64,000 bases of DNA from Cyanodermella asteris (GCA_900618795.1 UYJD01000010.1:1028068-1092067), one strand, 5' to 3'; shown: positions 21,713-35,000, counted from the stretch's first letter. The notes: generated by a model not told the origin, from the sequence alone. Numbers and translations are program-made.

Positions 21713-23916
21713 TGCCGTTCGCCGCCATTCAAGTTGACAGCAGCCCTCGAGCAGTCGTATTCCAGACGCATTATACCGCCCATCATATCACGCCATCGGC
21801 CGCTACGACGCAGCGGTTTTTGATCCTTTCCCCGGCAAAGTAATTGGGAATTGGCTCGGCGAAGTTGAAGTTGGTCAGCAACCGAAGACCAAAGACAGGC
21901 ACGGACAGAGGAGCATTGCACCATCTTTGAGAAGCTACCTTCAGGGACAGAAACCGTCAGAGCGACTGGCCGTTCGATTACTCGCTCACTCTGAGCAGAG
22001 ACATCCTCGTTACGCAGCGTTCTTCCGCAATTTCGGCAACCCCGATGGATACAGTTGCAGGAATCACGAGACCTGATCAAGATATGGAGAACTTTTGTCC
22101 ACTGGGGAGATCTCATGGCACCCAAGGCTCGAAGCTATACTTCACATCCCATGCAATAGCGTCGTTCACTCCGGCTTCATGTCCATGCGATTCATGACTC
22201 TTTTGTTGGATCTGCCATAGACAGAGAGCGAGGCTGCGGCAGACATGTCGCCATGTGCTTGGCAAGCAGAGGCATGTGATATTTTCAAGCGCGCATTACT
22301 GATGCTGCCAAATGACCTCAGCCTTACGCTGCGATTTAGTGGCCCGACGTGGAAGCTCAACTGTTAGCTATCTCCTGCCAAGGCTTTGAAGACACGAGCC
22401 GGTAACGAAGCGCCGTGCTACAGAGGTCATCAGGACTTGCTACCAAGATACCTTTAACCCAACGATCCATGGCCCATTTTTCCCACATTCAAAAGGAGTG
22501 TTCTACTTGTGATTTCCACTCCCGTGGTCAAAGGCCTCGTCATCGAATTAAGCCAACCGGACCGGGATCGCATGCATGGAATGCTCCAATGTTTTTTCAC
22601 CCCAGACCACGACATCCCATAGCATTCGCGAAAACGTTCGTTAGCTCATAGTTTACCTAGCCCCGATTTGCTCTTTGGCTGCTGTACCAGACGCCTGTGT
22701 ACTCCTGAGCTCGTGTCGCACGAACCGTTGTTGCCCTGAGACCCCGAGCAAATGCTCTTTCGCTGAGGCCACATCACCCTGGAGACAATGGCTGTAAAGA
22801 TCTTGTCCAGGACAACCCTTGCATGATGCCAGCCAAAGAACAAAACAAACCCATTGAGCCTGGACCATTGCGGGGTCAGAACAATTTTTTCGACAACTTG
22901 GAATGCGGTCAAGGCAGCCCATCCAACGAAGCCTGAAGCTGCTGCAAGCGCCATGTGCACACACCCCAACAGCAAATGCTAGTTCGCCGCTGTACAATTC
23001 GGGGTCCAATAGATTCGCTTCGGCGTCCAGATCTACGGTTCTTTCGATCCTGGCGGAGTGGTTGAGATAGGCTCCGTCCGATGGTTGGAAGTGAGACATC
23101 AGCTGGTGGGCACATACTCCAGATATCCCGTGACGGTGGCGGTTCTCGCGGGCAAAGTCGTACAGCAGAGAATGTTGTCCGGTGCAACCATTCCGAAACA
23201 AATGGTGGCCGTGGCCAGGTCTGGGAGGAGCTTCGTGACGCCACTTTCCTGCTCCCGTGATTCACAAGTGCGCTGTGTGTCGATAGGTTGACGTTGCTGG
23301 CTGGCCGCCTTCCTGACTCACTCGCTTAATTCCGTTGTCAGGGCACTGAGTGATTCCACTTTCCGCGCAGGGCAAACAAAAATATCAGAGTTCTTGCCCC
23401 ATCTGTGAGCTTTGATTTCTACATCACCAGTCGCTACCCTTCAAGCACCACGCTCCTTCTCTCAGAGCTCTCGAAGCCGCCACTCCTTTGCAAAGGTCAG
23501 TGAAGTCTCTCATTGTGTTTGTGACATTAGCTCCTGCTCGGATTCAAGCCTCGTGTGCGACTGCTTTTTGCTCACGAGAACACTCGGTTCTTATCCATAC
23601 CTCTGCCCAGCATACGGCCTGGGGCAGGCAAGGGGCACGGTCCGGTGTTTGTTACTGCTCATCTACTGCGTGAGACTGAGCTTGATCTCGTGCCCCTTTC
23701 CGGAAGCTGAGTCGGAGCGGCCTTTCCAAGCTACATTATCTCAATCTATGGCTCTGTTCACTAGAAGGAGCGCGTGAGATAGACCTGGCTGACCTATAAA
23801 TTCAGGCTGACCATATTCCTTCACTGCTTTGAAATCAATTCCAACCTGACCCATCTCAATTGACAAGCACGAAAATTGTTGATCGGAGTCGTTGACATTC
23901 ATTCAATCAAGAAACC
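21713..23916. other. Intergenic, 2.2 kb, possible coding remnant
   Basis: No complete gene. On the minus strand between about 22800 and 23130 two frames each look locally coding: one reads RIERTVDLDAEANLLDPELY, the next MALAAASGFVGWAALTAFQV and TPQWSRLNGFVLFFGWHHAR. They cannot be joined with clear splice sites, so I do not call a gene. The right end holds the promoter of the CAP protein gene. Confidence 0.4.
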
Positions 23917-24963
23917 ATGATGACGCTGTCTGCGCTCGTTGCCTTGTTGGCAGCATCTGGCTCGCTCGCGACGCCTCTGAAGGTCCGCTCGCCAAAGGAA
24001 GTCGAGGTCTACGAGTACAACACCGTGGTTGACGTCGTCACTGTGCCGGCTCCAGTCGTTACTGATGTGGTTGTTGCGGATGTGGTCGTCACCGCCCCTC
24101 CCGTGGTCGATGTGATCACTGTCACTGTCACTGCTGGCGCCGAGCCTGAGCCCATCGCGGAGCCGACGACCAGTGTGGGTTATGTCACCAGCGCCATTCA
24201 GAACACCGCCGTGCCCGGCACGCAAGTCCACGAGAATGTAATCGTCACTGCGGCTCCATCTGTTGTGGTGGTTGTCGAGACGATTGAAGCGGCTCCAGCT
24301 CCAATTCCAACCACCAAGCCGGTAGATCCCGTTATCCACAAGATCAAGACATCTTCGGCACCTCAGCCACCACAAACCATCTCCAAGCCTTCTCCAACTG
24401 CCAAAAATTTGCCAACAAACTCCATTGTCTACGATCTTCAGCCAAATGACTCTACATACGCAGATCTCGTGGTATTTTCACACAATGTTCACCGCCAGAA
24501 TCACACAAACACCAACAGTCTTGTCTACAACGACACCCTTGCCGCATATGCTAAAGAAAAGGCCGAATCTTGCATCTGGGACGAGAAACTGCCAGCCGAT
24601 GCAACTGCTGCCAATGTTGGCATGAATATGGCCGAGGGAACTTTCATCGGTGCGGCGAATATCACCTCTATTGTCAGCGACATGTGGTACAATGACGAGC
24701 TCGGACTCTTCCCAGGTTTTGACGAAGCGAGCCCCGACATGTCAAAGTTCGATCTTTGGGGCCACTTCACCCAGGTTGTTTGGCGCGACACCACCAGCGT
24801 TGGATGCTGGAGCTCGAGCTGCTCGAGAAATGATGGTACTGCAAATGAGATTGGATCTGGATTCTTCACCGTTTGCACCTACTGGCCGCCTGCCAACTAT
24901 CCCGGGCAATACGCTGAACAGATTGGTAACCCGGAAGGCCACCCAACTGTGTCCGGCGTCTGA
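23917..24963 (+). CDS. Secreted CAP/SCP (PR-1-like) protein
   Basis: A 348-aa secreted protein in one exon. Residues 1-19 are a signal peptide (MMTLSALVALLAASGSLAT). Residues about 20-175 are a Val/Pro/Thr-rich stalk, probably O-glycosylated. Residues about 185-340 are the CAP domain with HNVHRQNHTN, WGHFTQVVWRDTTSVGCW and CTYWPPANYPGQYAEQIG, all hallmark blocks; the conserved His and Glu of the CAP cavity are present. Yeast Pry proteins of this family bind and export sterols and fatty acids, and several plant-pathogen members act at the host surface. The ligand here is not known. Two adjacent ATGs are possible starts. Confidence 0.92.
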   Translation: MMTLSALVALLAASGSLATPLKVRSPKEVEVYEYNTVVDVVTVPAPVVTDVVVADVVVTAPPVVDVITVTVTAGAEPEPIAEPTTSVGYVTSAIQNTAVPGTQVHENVIVTAAPSVVVVVETIEAAPAPIPTTKPVDPVIHKIKTSSAPQPPQTISKPSPTAKNLPTNSIVYDLQPNDSTYADLVVFSHNVHRQNHTNTNSLVYNDTLAAYAKEKAESCIWDEKLPADATAANVGMNMAEGTFIGAANITSIVSDMWYNDELGLFPGFDEASPDMSKFDLWGHFTQVVWRDTTSVGCWSSSCSRNDGTANEIGSGFFTVCTYWPPANYPGQYAEQIGNPEGHPTVSGV

Positions 24964-25739
24964 AGCGTTCATGGCTTCACATCCGGACCCCCGCGCGACT
25001 GTCTCGTCAGAGCTGGGATGTCGGCGGGCTTATTCAGAGCATCCGTAACTGACGATGCAACGAGACACGACCGTTCGGACTGTACAGAGTGAAAAGGCCT
25101 CGGTTTCCGGAGCACGCTCGACAAACACCAAGTAAAACACTTCATTTCGATTCAAGCATAAACTTTTAAAGGAATAGCTGGTGGAGACAAACCATGGTTG
25201 GGATTGAACTTGAGCTCATCAACTGCCCGCGAAGAAGGTAAAAGAGGCAGGCAACATTCTGCAGCCATGCGCATTTAAGCTGGTGTCACATTCACGACTT
25301 GGGTCTTGACGACGTTTGGATCAGGTCTGGTAGTTGGCGTTGGCTCAAGCTGGAGTGAAGTGCGCCTTCACTGTCTCATTTTGACAATGTATGTAAATCG
25401 AATGAAGGTTTTTTCCCACTTTCAATCAGCCCACAGCGGCAAGTGAATTGTGGCAGAAATCGTGTTCTCGTAGGCCCACGGCTATTTACCACAAGTAAGC
25501 AAGTAGAGAGCCTCGGAACCACGAAAATGAACCGTAACCCTGACAAGCTGATGGCGATCATCACTCTCAAGTGGCAAACTCCGGATCGATTCATGAGTGT
25601 GGAGAATATTAGGCTGCGGCAAGCGTGACGAGCGGTCGGATGCGTGAAAGCGAACCCTTTGCTGCCTCAGCTGCCTGCGAAGCGGTGTTCGTCTCACCTC
25701 ACGACCTCAAACCCGCATTACAAAAGCTGATTCTCCCAG
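24964..25739. other. Intergenic, may hold the first XRCC4 exon
   Basis: No confident gene. The XRCC4 frame downstream has no ATG, so an upstream coding exon probably lies here, but I could not fix one with matching phase. Confidence 0.4.
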
Positions 25740-27312
25740 CACTGTGACCGACCATGCTTGAACGAAGCATACGATCTCTTCTTCGTAACGGCCCAACAAT
25801 ATGTCCATCGAGTCCCACGCGGCGATGGCGGTGAGCCGATCTTGATCAATGTTACGGCGGGCCAGGGCCCGGAGCTCGACTTGGAGATTGAAGGAACAGA
25901 GGGCGAGAATCCATATTACTGTATGCCGCCTCTATCCAATCCCGTGAAATTACAACCTTGTACGGAACGAAGCCGGGACTAAGGCTATCCAAAAGTCGCG
26001 TCGACCCCAGCGGGCTTCCGAATTTAATGGCGATCTATACACTACCTACTCTTCTTAGCTTTTCAAAGCCGCTCCAGCTGACAATCTTGACAGTCCACTT
26101 CACCCACGCCCAACTTCTCTCGGCCCAATCCAAAAACAGTGACCTCCCACCTTCCGACTGGGAACTCATCCTCCGCAGCACCCTCCTCCACGAACGCCCG
26201 CCGTCCACCAATACCTCCTCCAGCTCCACACCCAACCCGTCCCCCCTAGACAATCTCGAGTTGACCGCGACCCTGAACCCAGGCCCCCTGAGCCTCGCCT
26301 TCCGCCACTCCATCTCCGGCATCCACCGACGCCTCGGCGAACTGGCCCTCCCCCTCAACGAGGCCCGAGAACTCGACACGCTCTCCTGGATCGGCATCGC
26401 CACGGACCGGGCCGACGCTTTGGCCGCACAAGTATCGGAGCTGAAGGCGAGGCTCGAAACGAGGGAGAAGGAAGCGGGAGAATTGGAGAGCAGGTTGACG
26501 GGGTTGGTCAAGGCGAAGAGGGAGCACGAGGAGGAGTTGCTGGGCAAGTTTGTGGGGTTGCTGAATGCGAAGAAGAGGAAGGTGAGGGAGTTGATGGGCG
26601 TTTTGGAGGGGGCGAAGGTCGATGAGGGGAAAGGTGAGCTATTTTTTATTTCATTCTTCTCGTTCGATGTCAATTCTTCCCGTGGTTGAGTATTTGCTGG
26701 CTAGACCCGATGGAGACTCTACTGACGTTATGGTCTGGGCGCGTATATTTCTAGACGCGTCATCTGACTCGTGTTTCTCTAGTGGCGGCACTTGCGGACG
26801 CCCGCGGTAAAGGCTCCAAGACCCGCAAATCCGATGCTCGATCCTCAGGCCGAACCCGAAAGCGCAAACAAGGTGCGCAGGAAGCGACCATGTCAGACTC
26901 CGACGAGTTCGAAAGTATGAAAGGCATTCAGAAAGAGAGCGTCAAGGCCAACCGGGATCGGGACAGCGACGACGACGACAGATCTACCGAGGTATCCGAG
27001 CAGTCAGATCTAGATGCCACGACGGACGACGAGGGTAGTGGTGCTGAAGACCTGCCGGAACCAAAGCCACTATCGCGGAACAGCAAGGACGGAGGAGAGG
27101 CTGACGGCGTCAGGGACGAAGAACGGCCCGAGAAAGGTGGCAATGAAACAGCGGTGGGCCAGCAACAGGAAGATGATGAGCCGTTGCCACCGAGGAGAGC
27201 GTTGCCGTTTGTTGCAAGGGATCGGGATGAGACGGTAGGTGCGGACAAGCGCATGGAGTCGCAAGGAATGGACGTTGACGATGACACGGAAACAACGGAT
27301 GATGAGCTGTGA
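25740..27312 (+). CDS. XRCC4/Lif1-like end-joining factor
   Basis: Scaffold for DNA ligase IV in non-homologous end joining, nuclear. Exon A (25740-25920) encodes the start of the XRCC4 head (YVHRVPRGDGGEPILINVTA, ending ENPYY). A 173-nt intron with CTGACAATCTTGACAG end joins exon B (26094-26633): rest of head (WELILRSTLL, ELTATLNPGPLSLAFRHSIS) and a coiled coil ending ELLGKFVGLLNAKKRKVREL, the most conserved XRCC4 block. A 149-nt intron joins exon C (26783-27312): a basic segment (KTRKSDARSSGRTRKRKQ, likely nuclear signal) and a long acidic Ser/Asp tail ending DDDTETTDDEL. Phases agree throughout. Exon A lacks an ATG; it most likely begins at the CTCCCAG acceptor before 25740, with an unresolved 5' exon. 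About 415 aa visible. Confidence 0.78.
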
Positions 27313-27699
27313 GAAGGGTTGCTCTGTCTCAAGGGTATATTGGGCGTTGTCGAGACAGGCGTTGCAGGTTGGGGAGCGGGGCGACGGGTGTCACTGGCCA
27401 GGTCAACTCGGTTAATCGTCTAGGATAGTGCATTGCTCGGGCATGGTCAGTGATAAATGTCAACATGTCACAAATGTGCCATATCAGTGAGAACAACAAA
27501 CAAAATTTGAATGTATCTTTGTATCATCGGAGGCTTGTATTCGAAGAGTGCCAGCAAAAGTCTCAATGTGATCATCATCGCTCAGAAAGCTCGCACTTGA
27601 AATACAATTCGTCGCATCGTTGCAAACCCTCCAACTCGTAGTCTGTATCGTATAGGCTTTCGACGCCACCATGTAAATGGGAGTATGACAACTTCTTCT
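27313..27699. other. Convergent intergenic region
   Basis: Stops of two convergent genes face each other across 387 bp. No gene or clear motif seen. Confidence 0.5.
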
Positions 27700-29099
27700 T
27701 TATGTGTGGATCGACTGTGGGACCGTGCTGCTTTGGCCCTCCATCGGCAACAGCTGCAAGCCGAAGAACTTGGCTTCCAGACCACGAAGGATCTCCTCAT
27801 TGTGCTCCTTGGGCAATCTCTTGACGGGCTCACGAGTACATTCGTCGCATCGTGAGTGTTTGCATGACCGGCAAGTCTTCTCGTTGCTGGCTGGGAATAC
27901 GCTGGAGCAGGCATGGCACCGGTAACGGACTCGGATGCGAGGTTTGCGCCAGACACGTTCGAGAGCTGGATACATGGGCTCAGGTTCCGGTACGTCGCCG
28001 GGATAGCCGACTCCTTTGGGGAACTTCCCAAACTTGCTCCTGCTAGTACGTCAGTAAATGTAACCAGAAACTTAGTGCAAGGGGAAACTTACGGATCGCG
28101 AGGGCAAGCTGGACAACGCTGATGACCACAGCTTTCACAATCCGTCGCTCGGCCTTTGAACGTTGTGGTGCAACGGTGGCAGATCCTCCTGACCCTCTGC
28201 TGCGGTGGTTGGTAGACCACGTCTACTCCGCGACGCTGGTGGACACGGTTCAGGTGCTTTTTTCTCAATTTGTCTGTCTGTTCAACAGGATCGATAAATA
28301 CCAACGGAGCGGTCCCTCCATCGGGAAAAACTGGCGCCTTTTCTTCATCTGGCCCTGACCCTATCACCAAATGATCCCGCTCTTCAGGAGGTCTCAGGAC
28401 ACGGGTGTCGGGAGCATTTGGGACTAGTCCTTCCGTCTGTTGATCAAGAGTCATTACGGCTTCCAGCCGTCTCTCGATATTCTTCTCTCCTTTTGTAGAA
28501 TAAACCGGCGCAGTGGACTCCTTCCTGGGTGGCCAAGGGGGACATGCCTTGCAACGGACGTGGTCGCAGCTGGCACAAACCTTGGAAGAGCCAAAACTAG
28601 TATGACAGTTGTGACATTCTCGATGTACACGCACGCGAACCTTTCGTTCGACCCATTCCACTTTCTCACCAGCCTGGCGGCTTGACCCACTCCAATCACG
28701 ACCCTCCAGCGCGAAGCCGTATTTGGCAAAGAGGGCCTGGGCCTTCTCCCGCTGTTTGGTATGAGCCCGCAGGTCTCTGGCAGAATCTCGCGGAATATCG
28801 ACCTCCTTGGGTTCCGTGGCTCTTGTGGTGTTGAAGCCGAGAGCCGGGATCAGCTTGGTGGACTGCTCAGTCGGAGATGGGCCAATTGGGGGATGAGAGG
28901 CCAAAGGGGCTGCGTGGAATGCAGAGTACGGGGGACCCGTGGGAGTAGTAATCATGGCAGAAGTCGGCGCAGGCTCTATCCCCTCATTGGGCGCATTGAC
29001 CGGCCTCTGGCGTAAAAGTCTGGAAGCACGACGGATAAACTTGGACAGGCTCTTGGGCTGCTCCTGGATCGGGCTTCCTTGGTCAAATGGCGATGCCAT
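27700..29099 (-). CDS. Protein with three repeated Cys-cluster (zinc-ribbon-like) modules
   Basis: Function unknown. Exon 1 (28093-29099) and exon 2 (27700-28042) are joined by a 50-nt intron (GTAAGT...TACTGACGTACTAG) in phase 2, giving 449 aa. Three modules share the plan RVR-x-x-C-x2-C-x(8-11)-C-x2-C-x4-C-x2-C: HRECHNCHTSFGSSKVCASC, RRICHRCTTTFKGRATDCES and RYRCHACSSVFPASNEKTCR, each followed by (H/K)xRCxxC. Six Cys plus a His per module could bind one or two zinc ions. The N-terminal 100 residues are disordered and basic. I recall unnamed Pezizomycotina proteins with this cluster but know no function. The exon 2 start could also be 3 nt later. Confidence 0.85.
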
Positions 29100-32000
29100 G
29101 ACGCGAGTTAGGCAGGATTGCCTGACGGGGAGATCTCAAACGAAACTGATGGTGTACGGAACAAGGGCGGATCCGATATGGTAGACGTACGAGCCGATCC
29201 CTGGTACTGTAGGAGGGAAGTTTGAACCGTCGCGGCGAAATCCCCAGTTGATGATCTGAAGTGAGACAATGATAACAAATCGCTTAGCCTGAAGGCAGGT
29301 GCCGCCGTTATGGCTCCGAAGAGCTGAGATGAAGATTCAACTCAGCTAGTCATTGCAGCTCGTGTTGGTGATGGAAGCCTCGGATCCGATCGATACACAG
29401 CAATCCTATTTACGGCGACCGGTGCACTGAATGTGAGAGCAGGGCAGTTGTATCCAAATTGGAAGTTGGGCTTCTGGCAGCGGTAGCTTCAATCCAGGAA
29501 CTCAGGCGACAAAGCCCAAGGTAGACGGCTGCAGGAGGGAACACGATATTAGTATTTTCGAACCGCGTGGTCCTGAAGGCACAGCAGAGTTAATATGCTA
29601 AGGCCGTTGGACTCAAGTGGCGCTGTTCCAGAAGCGATGAGTGGTCGTCCCAAGTGGTGGCACAGACGGCGATTGTTTTCCTCGGACGCGGCAAAGCCAG
29701 AGCAGAAGGAACCAGCGTAGTGGACGATTGCACGGTCAGGCAGGAGGGCAGCGTCGGGAAGTAATGCGAGCAAGTCCAGGGAGTGTAGTGAAAAGCGTGA
29801 GAGGCCGCCAGCAATGGAAGAGTCTCAGGAGGTGGTGATGTGGGCGGGAAACCCGTCGGTGCGGAAACAGACGTTGACAGGGATTCGGATGGCGGATGAT
29901 GTATGAAGAGAGGAAAAGAGGCGTTTTTGAGAGGACCTGGGTGGTGGCTTCGAATGGGCGCTTTCACCCGGCGCGGCGGCGTGGGTGCTCGCTGGCAGCC
30001 GTGGGTGGGTGTATGAGAAGCGCAGGCGAGCCAGAGACTGGGGCGGCGGGACAGGGAGGAGAGTGCTGATTAGCCGAATCGATTAAAGATGCTGCAGCTG
30101 CTTGGCCCTTTGCGACGGTAATGAGAGGTGTAGGTAAGGTACAGGCCAGGAGACGAGTCTGGGTCTGGGGGTGTGCATACACTACTATGTGGCCATGTGG
30201 GTCAGACAAGGGCAACGCCTATGGTTACTCGACGCTGTCGCACCAGGGTTATAACCGCCTCCAGCGCAGCGAATCTTCTCTTGCCTGTCTGCGCGTGGGC
30301 ACAGGTAGCATGTCCCCGTCTTCGTGCATGGCCACCAAGACAGAAGGCTTATCAGTCCTGGCTCTTCTGCAATGATCAAGCACGTTGTCGCGGGCATGCA
30401 GCCGGCCATGTTCGACGGTTCGTGACGGGTCGCAGGGAGGGAGGAAGTGACGATGTGACATGGCGAGCGGTTCGAGTTGGACGCTTCTCTAGCGGGTGAG
30501 GTCAGTTGTGGTCAGTTGTGGTGGGCCGGTGGAGTTTCTGCTGCTTCCGGCAGCTGCAAAGCCGGTCGATGCGAACCCTGGGCCGGATTCCTGGAAGCGA
30601 TGGAAACGAGTTGCTTCTGCCATGCGAGCAGTAGCGTACCGTCTTGCTGGTGCTGCACGCCGCGTCTGACGTTGTTGCAGTCTCCTCGCAGGCATTCACG
30701 TTGACAGTAAGCATATACTTGATGGTGAGTGTCTGGTGCACAATACATGTACAGCCTGCTTTGTTGGTGCGAAGAACAGGGCAAAGAGCGCCAAGACTTC
30801 TACTTAGTACTCCCTCGTGCCAGCGGCGAAAAGTAATCGACTGCCGTAACTCGCTGCGCCTGTGGCGCTTCCTTGCTTCAGTTTCGGCCCTCTCGACCCT
30901 CGCGTCCATTCTGAAAATCATCCGTCAGAAAGCACGTTATTGTCGCTCCATATCTCCACGGGCGATGCTGACCGGCTGACACTCGCACCGACTGATCTCG
31001 CTCCCGTATAGTCTGTCTATATTATCTTGTCATTGGCGGCATTAGCATTCAAGTGGGTCTCCATTCCTTTCTGCATCGCTGACCCTTCCAGACCTGGACG
31101 ACTCGATACGAGGACATCCACGCCATCCCGTCTGCCACTGTGGTTTTCATAAAATCCGTCAGGGGTCCGGCAGCTGCGCCAGTCCTGTTCATGGATGTTG
31201 GACTTGGATGGCCGGTTCGCATGTGACGGGTAGAACGGCAGCAGGGAAGAGGGAAAAAGCTTCGCAGAAAGCTTCTTCCACCTGGCTCCTCCACAATAGT
31301 TCGACCATGGAAAATGCCCGCCATCACCTCGGGTTGATCAACTTTTCTGGTGCTTCCGTTCCTTTGCGGAGACATCACGCCGCTCGCACGAGTCGGCTAG
31401 CTCCCTGTCAAGCCGCTTTTCGCGAAGAACTGTTCGAAGCCCTCCACTGCCACGCCACGAAGCTCCTGTAACCAACAAGTTCGGCCACACCAGCTTGACT
31501 GATAGCAAAGTACTGTCGTCTACGGTTCACCTGGTCCGGATGTTTCACGGTCCTGCATCCACTCTGAGATGCAGCTTTTGAGACATCTCGAGAACCTTGT
31601 CCGTTTAAAGACGACTCGACCGGCACCGCCCGGATTTTGATTCGCTGTCCGGTTGTCTGGCTCAATCGTTTACTGTTTTGCGGCTTCGATCGACATGCCC
31701 ATGCTCGCAATCGCGGGTCCGCTCCGCATCTGGATCATCATACTCGCTGACTTGTCACAGCAATAATGCGGAACGGCACCGTGGCTCAACACGATTCAAC
31801 TCAGTCCCGCTACGCTTCCACAATGCTATTACATGCGCCGGTCAATACCTCTCACTGACTCCGCTCGGACCACTGATCAACCTAGGCAGGCGCTCGCGTT
31901 TGATCTTGTCGATGAATGTCATCTCGACGTCTCAAATTGGTTTCGGCAACACAGAGACTCTGATCTGTTCATACGTTGGCCTTGCGTGGAATTCGCTAAA

Positions 32001-35000
32001 AGTTGGCAGTCTACCGCGCAGTAACCCACCGAAGTTCAATACGGTCAAAATGTCGTGAGTAACACGAGACAACTTCCAATGGCCATCCAGTGGTCCAGCT
32101 CGAGCCATATCCTTTTGCACGGTGGCCGATGAGAGCTGCAAGCTGAGTTTCTATCACTTCCGATTCTCGCACCGAGCGATTCTTTTTCAGCTTTTTCACA
32201 GTGGGAGCGCACCAAAGTTCAATCACGCCACCACGAGGTTTGCTCAGGAACTTGCATACTCTTCGCCGGCGAGGCTTGTATCCACAATCACACTATTGAC
32301 CGTTATCACGTCTCAACCCTCTGCAGTCTAAATTTACGGACTAAATCCAACCTCAATGTCGGTCCATCGTTACCGAATGAAGCTACCCGTTACCTGAACT
32401 GTGGTTTCAGAGAATTGGTGTAACGGTGATCGTCGACCTGGCGTTTCATTTGCACAAGTCCATACTGCTGTTCACGTCCACGTTACGACTCGTTGTTTCT
32501 GGTTCGTCATTCTGCTGCTCATCTCTGATCTCATACGTATCTGTGCACATACTCGCTTGGCGAGCTAATATGATTACTGCGTGAGTCCACGTTGTTGCAT
32601 CCATCGCCCGGAGCGTTGCATTCGAGCTCATATCTGCTGCAACCTTATCAGTGGCTGGGTCGTCATCCTCTACAGACTTTCCAGCCACCAGCTCCACAGG
32701 CAGTCGCTGAAGGGTTGCACCACATTGAAACGCGATATACGCACTCTTGTACTCCAAAAATCGTTGCTGTTATGATTACTATGATGCACGGTCAAGCGCA
32801 CGGCCTCATTGATTCTGTGCATTCATCATTTGGCTGGAACCAAGAGGACCCAGACAAAGGGGCATGGTTGCAGCGATAGAACATCAGTACTCATACCACG
32901 TGGGCCTCACATGGCGTCAGTTTGCATCAGACTCTTCCTCGGTCGGTGGCCGCCTCTCTTTCCAGCTTGAGGAAGAAGTCCAGTTCCAGATTTCGTTGAT
33001 GAAACCTGGTTCTATCGATCCTTCGAACCCTGCACAAGGCCCGCACATCCTGTGCCTCTCGAGGAGAACGAATGTCTCGAGCTTAAGAGCCGCCTTTCCC
33101 GGCCTTGCAACGCTGTTGTTTGAAGGATCCGGCCTCGACTTCCTGAAGTTGCCTATCGGCCGGAAGCAACAGTCAGAGCGAAGACGTCCCTCTGGCACGT
33201 TTTGGACGGGATGTCAAGCTTCCGTTATCAGCCATCGAGAATCGCAAGATGAAATGCCCGATCCAAGGCGTCAAGCCTGATGAAAGTTGCAGACCTTGTG
33301 AGGGTGGCCTCTTGGTCATGAACAAGAGGATCCGCACGATGTCAAAGGATACAAAGTCAGTGTCAGCATTTGCGTCTTAAACTCTTCCTGTGTGACCACA
33401 GTCCGCCATCCTGGTTCTCAACACGTCTGCCTGGTATGACAAACATGAGGACAGTCGTAAAGACTCGTTGGGCTCATGGACGGCTACTTAAGGGTCGAGC
33501 TTACGCGACAACAACCTTTCCCCTTGACTACACTGCCTCCAAACATGTCGGCAAAGTCGTGAGCTCTGAAAACAAATCGGGGATCAGTGTTGGAGGGATC
33601 CAAACATGCTCAGGAGAAGCCCGCCAAGGCCGTACTGTAATCATGACGAGGACGCATGAGCATAGTGCCGCAAATCAGGCTATAGTCCATCACAATGACA
33701 AAGCTCCATCGGCGTTGGGGTCAGAACAAGCGTCTTCAGCCGCCAGGATCGATGCCGAGATCCTGCATGCCCAAGTGCCTTCCCTGCAGGGATCTCTGTC
33801 CTCCATTGCAAGCTACCCTGATGGCCATCAGCAAGGGGGCCAAAACTACCACCTCGCAGATCCAAGACTCCACACCATGTACAGGTACCTTTGCATGTGT
33901 ACACAATAGTAGTGAAACCCATATGCAGGTGGAGTCTGTGGAGCAGCCGGTTATATTAACTACTCCTCCCGTGTCCGGCACCTGTTCACATTTTCACGCA
34001 ATAAACTCGAAAGGTCAAACCGACCAAATGCCGAAAATCGAAAGTTAAATAAGGTCCTACAGCAGGCACATGCTCTTCAAGCGGAGACGCACCTGCACCA
34101 TCCGATCGCCCTGTAGGAATCTAAGTTCGTGCAATCTTCTCGCGACACGTGATGTGTACAGTAGTAGATCGGGGGCTCCGAGGTGGGTCGCGTGGGTGAT
34201 CACTGGCGCTTTCATCTGAGCGAACTTCTGCAACCAAATCACAGTGGAGCCTAAGCTACGCAATACAATGTCGCAGAGAGCTCCGCTGGTCGAGCACCCG
34301 ATCTGAAGCTGCGAATGATCAAGCATCCTGATAATCGGCAAGTCCATCACTACTGCTTCTAGTAGTATCATCAAGCTTAACTTTTGGCGCCCAAGGCGGA
34401 GGGCCCGAGATTTTCATCAGCTTCTGAATTCATCTTGACTGCGTCGAGTTTCGAAGACGCCTCGGACCAAGCTATAGCTACAGTACTTACATACACACAG
34501 CAGCTGCTCGGAGCCCCCTCCCCTTTTCGATCGATCGTATATGGTATGCGAATCCGACCCTCTCTAAACGGGGTTAGCGTCGTGGCGGGATCCATTTGGC
34601 CAATTGGCCCTCCGAAGAGGCCGAGATTATCATTGTTCGGAGCCGCTCTGCGTTTGCTGGGCGGCCAATAATCCGGCCGGAGCGGCAATCTTGCATGTGC
34701 GGATTTGAAGTTTGGGAAACTCGCTGGGACTTTTTGGCCTGTGGAGCTTGGCGGTTCGTATGCAGAATTTTTCGGCCGTCTGCTGAAGGTCTTGTACGCT
34801 GCCGGGGAGGCCCGAAGCCTTTTCTGAATTAACATGACTGCCATCGCAAGATTAATGGAAGTGGTCAACATCAAAGCTGAAGGCGTGGCAACATGATTAT
34901 CGGGGCCACGACTTCTGTTAGCCGACTTTGTTTGGCGCTGACACCTAGGCACTGAGACCTGTGAATACCCTCGGATCCAACGAAAGGACTTGACGCTGTA

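Noticed and set aside
25150-25240. tRNA-like stretch with GGGATTGAAC
   Set aside because: No matching acceptor stem or anticodon arm could be drawn.
33370-33909. A 179-codon plus-strand frame in the gene desert
   Set aside because: No ATG near its start that suits, no recognised motif, ordinary length for chance in a GC-balanced 6 kb.
34377-34952. A 191-codon minus-strand frame
   Set aside because: Low-complexity and basic, no motif; overlaps a plus-strand frame of similar quality.
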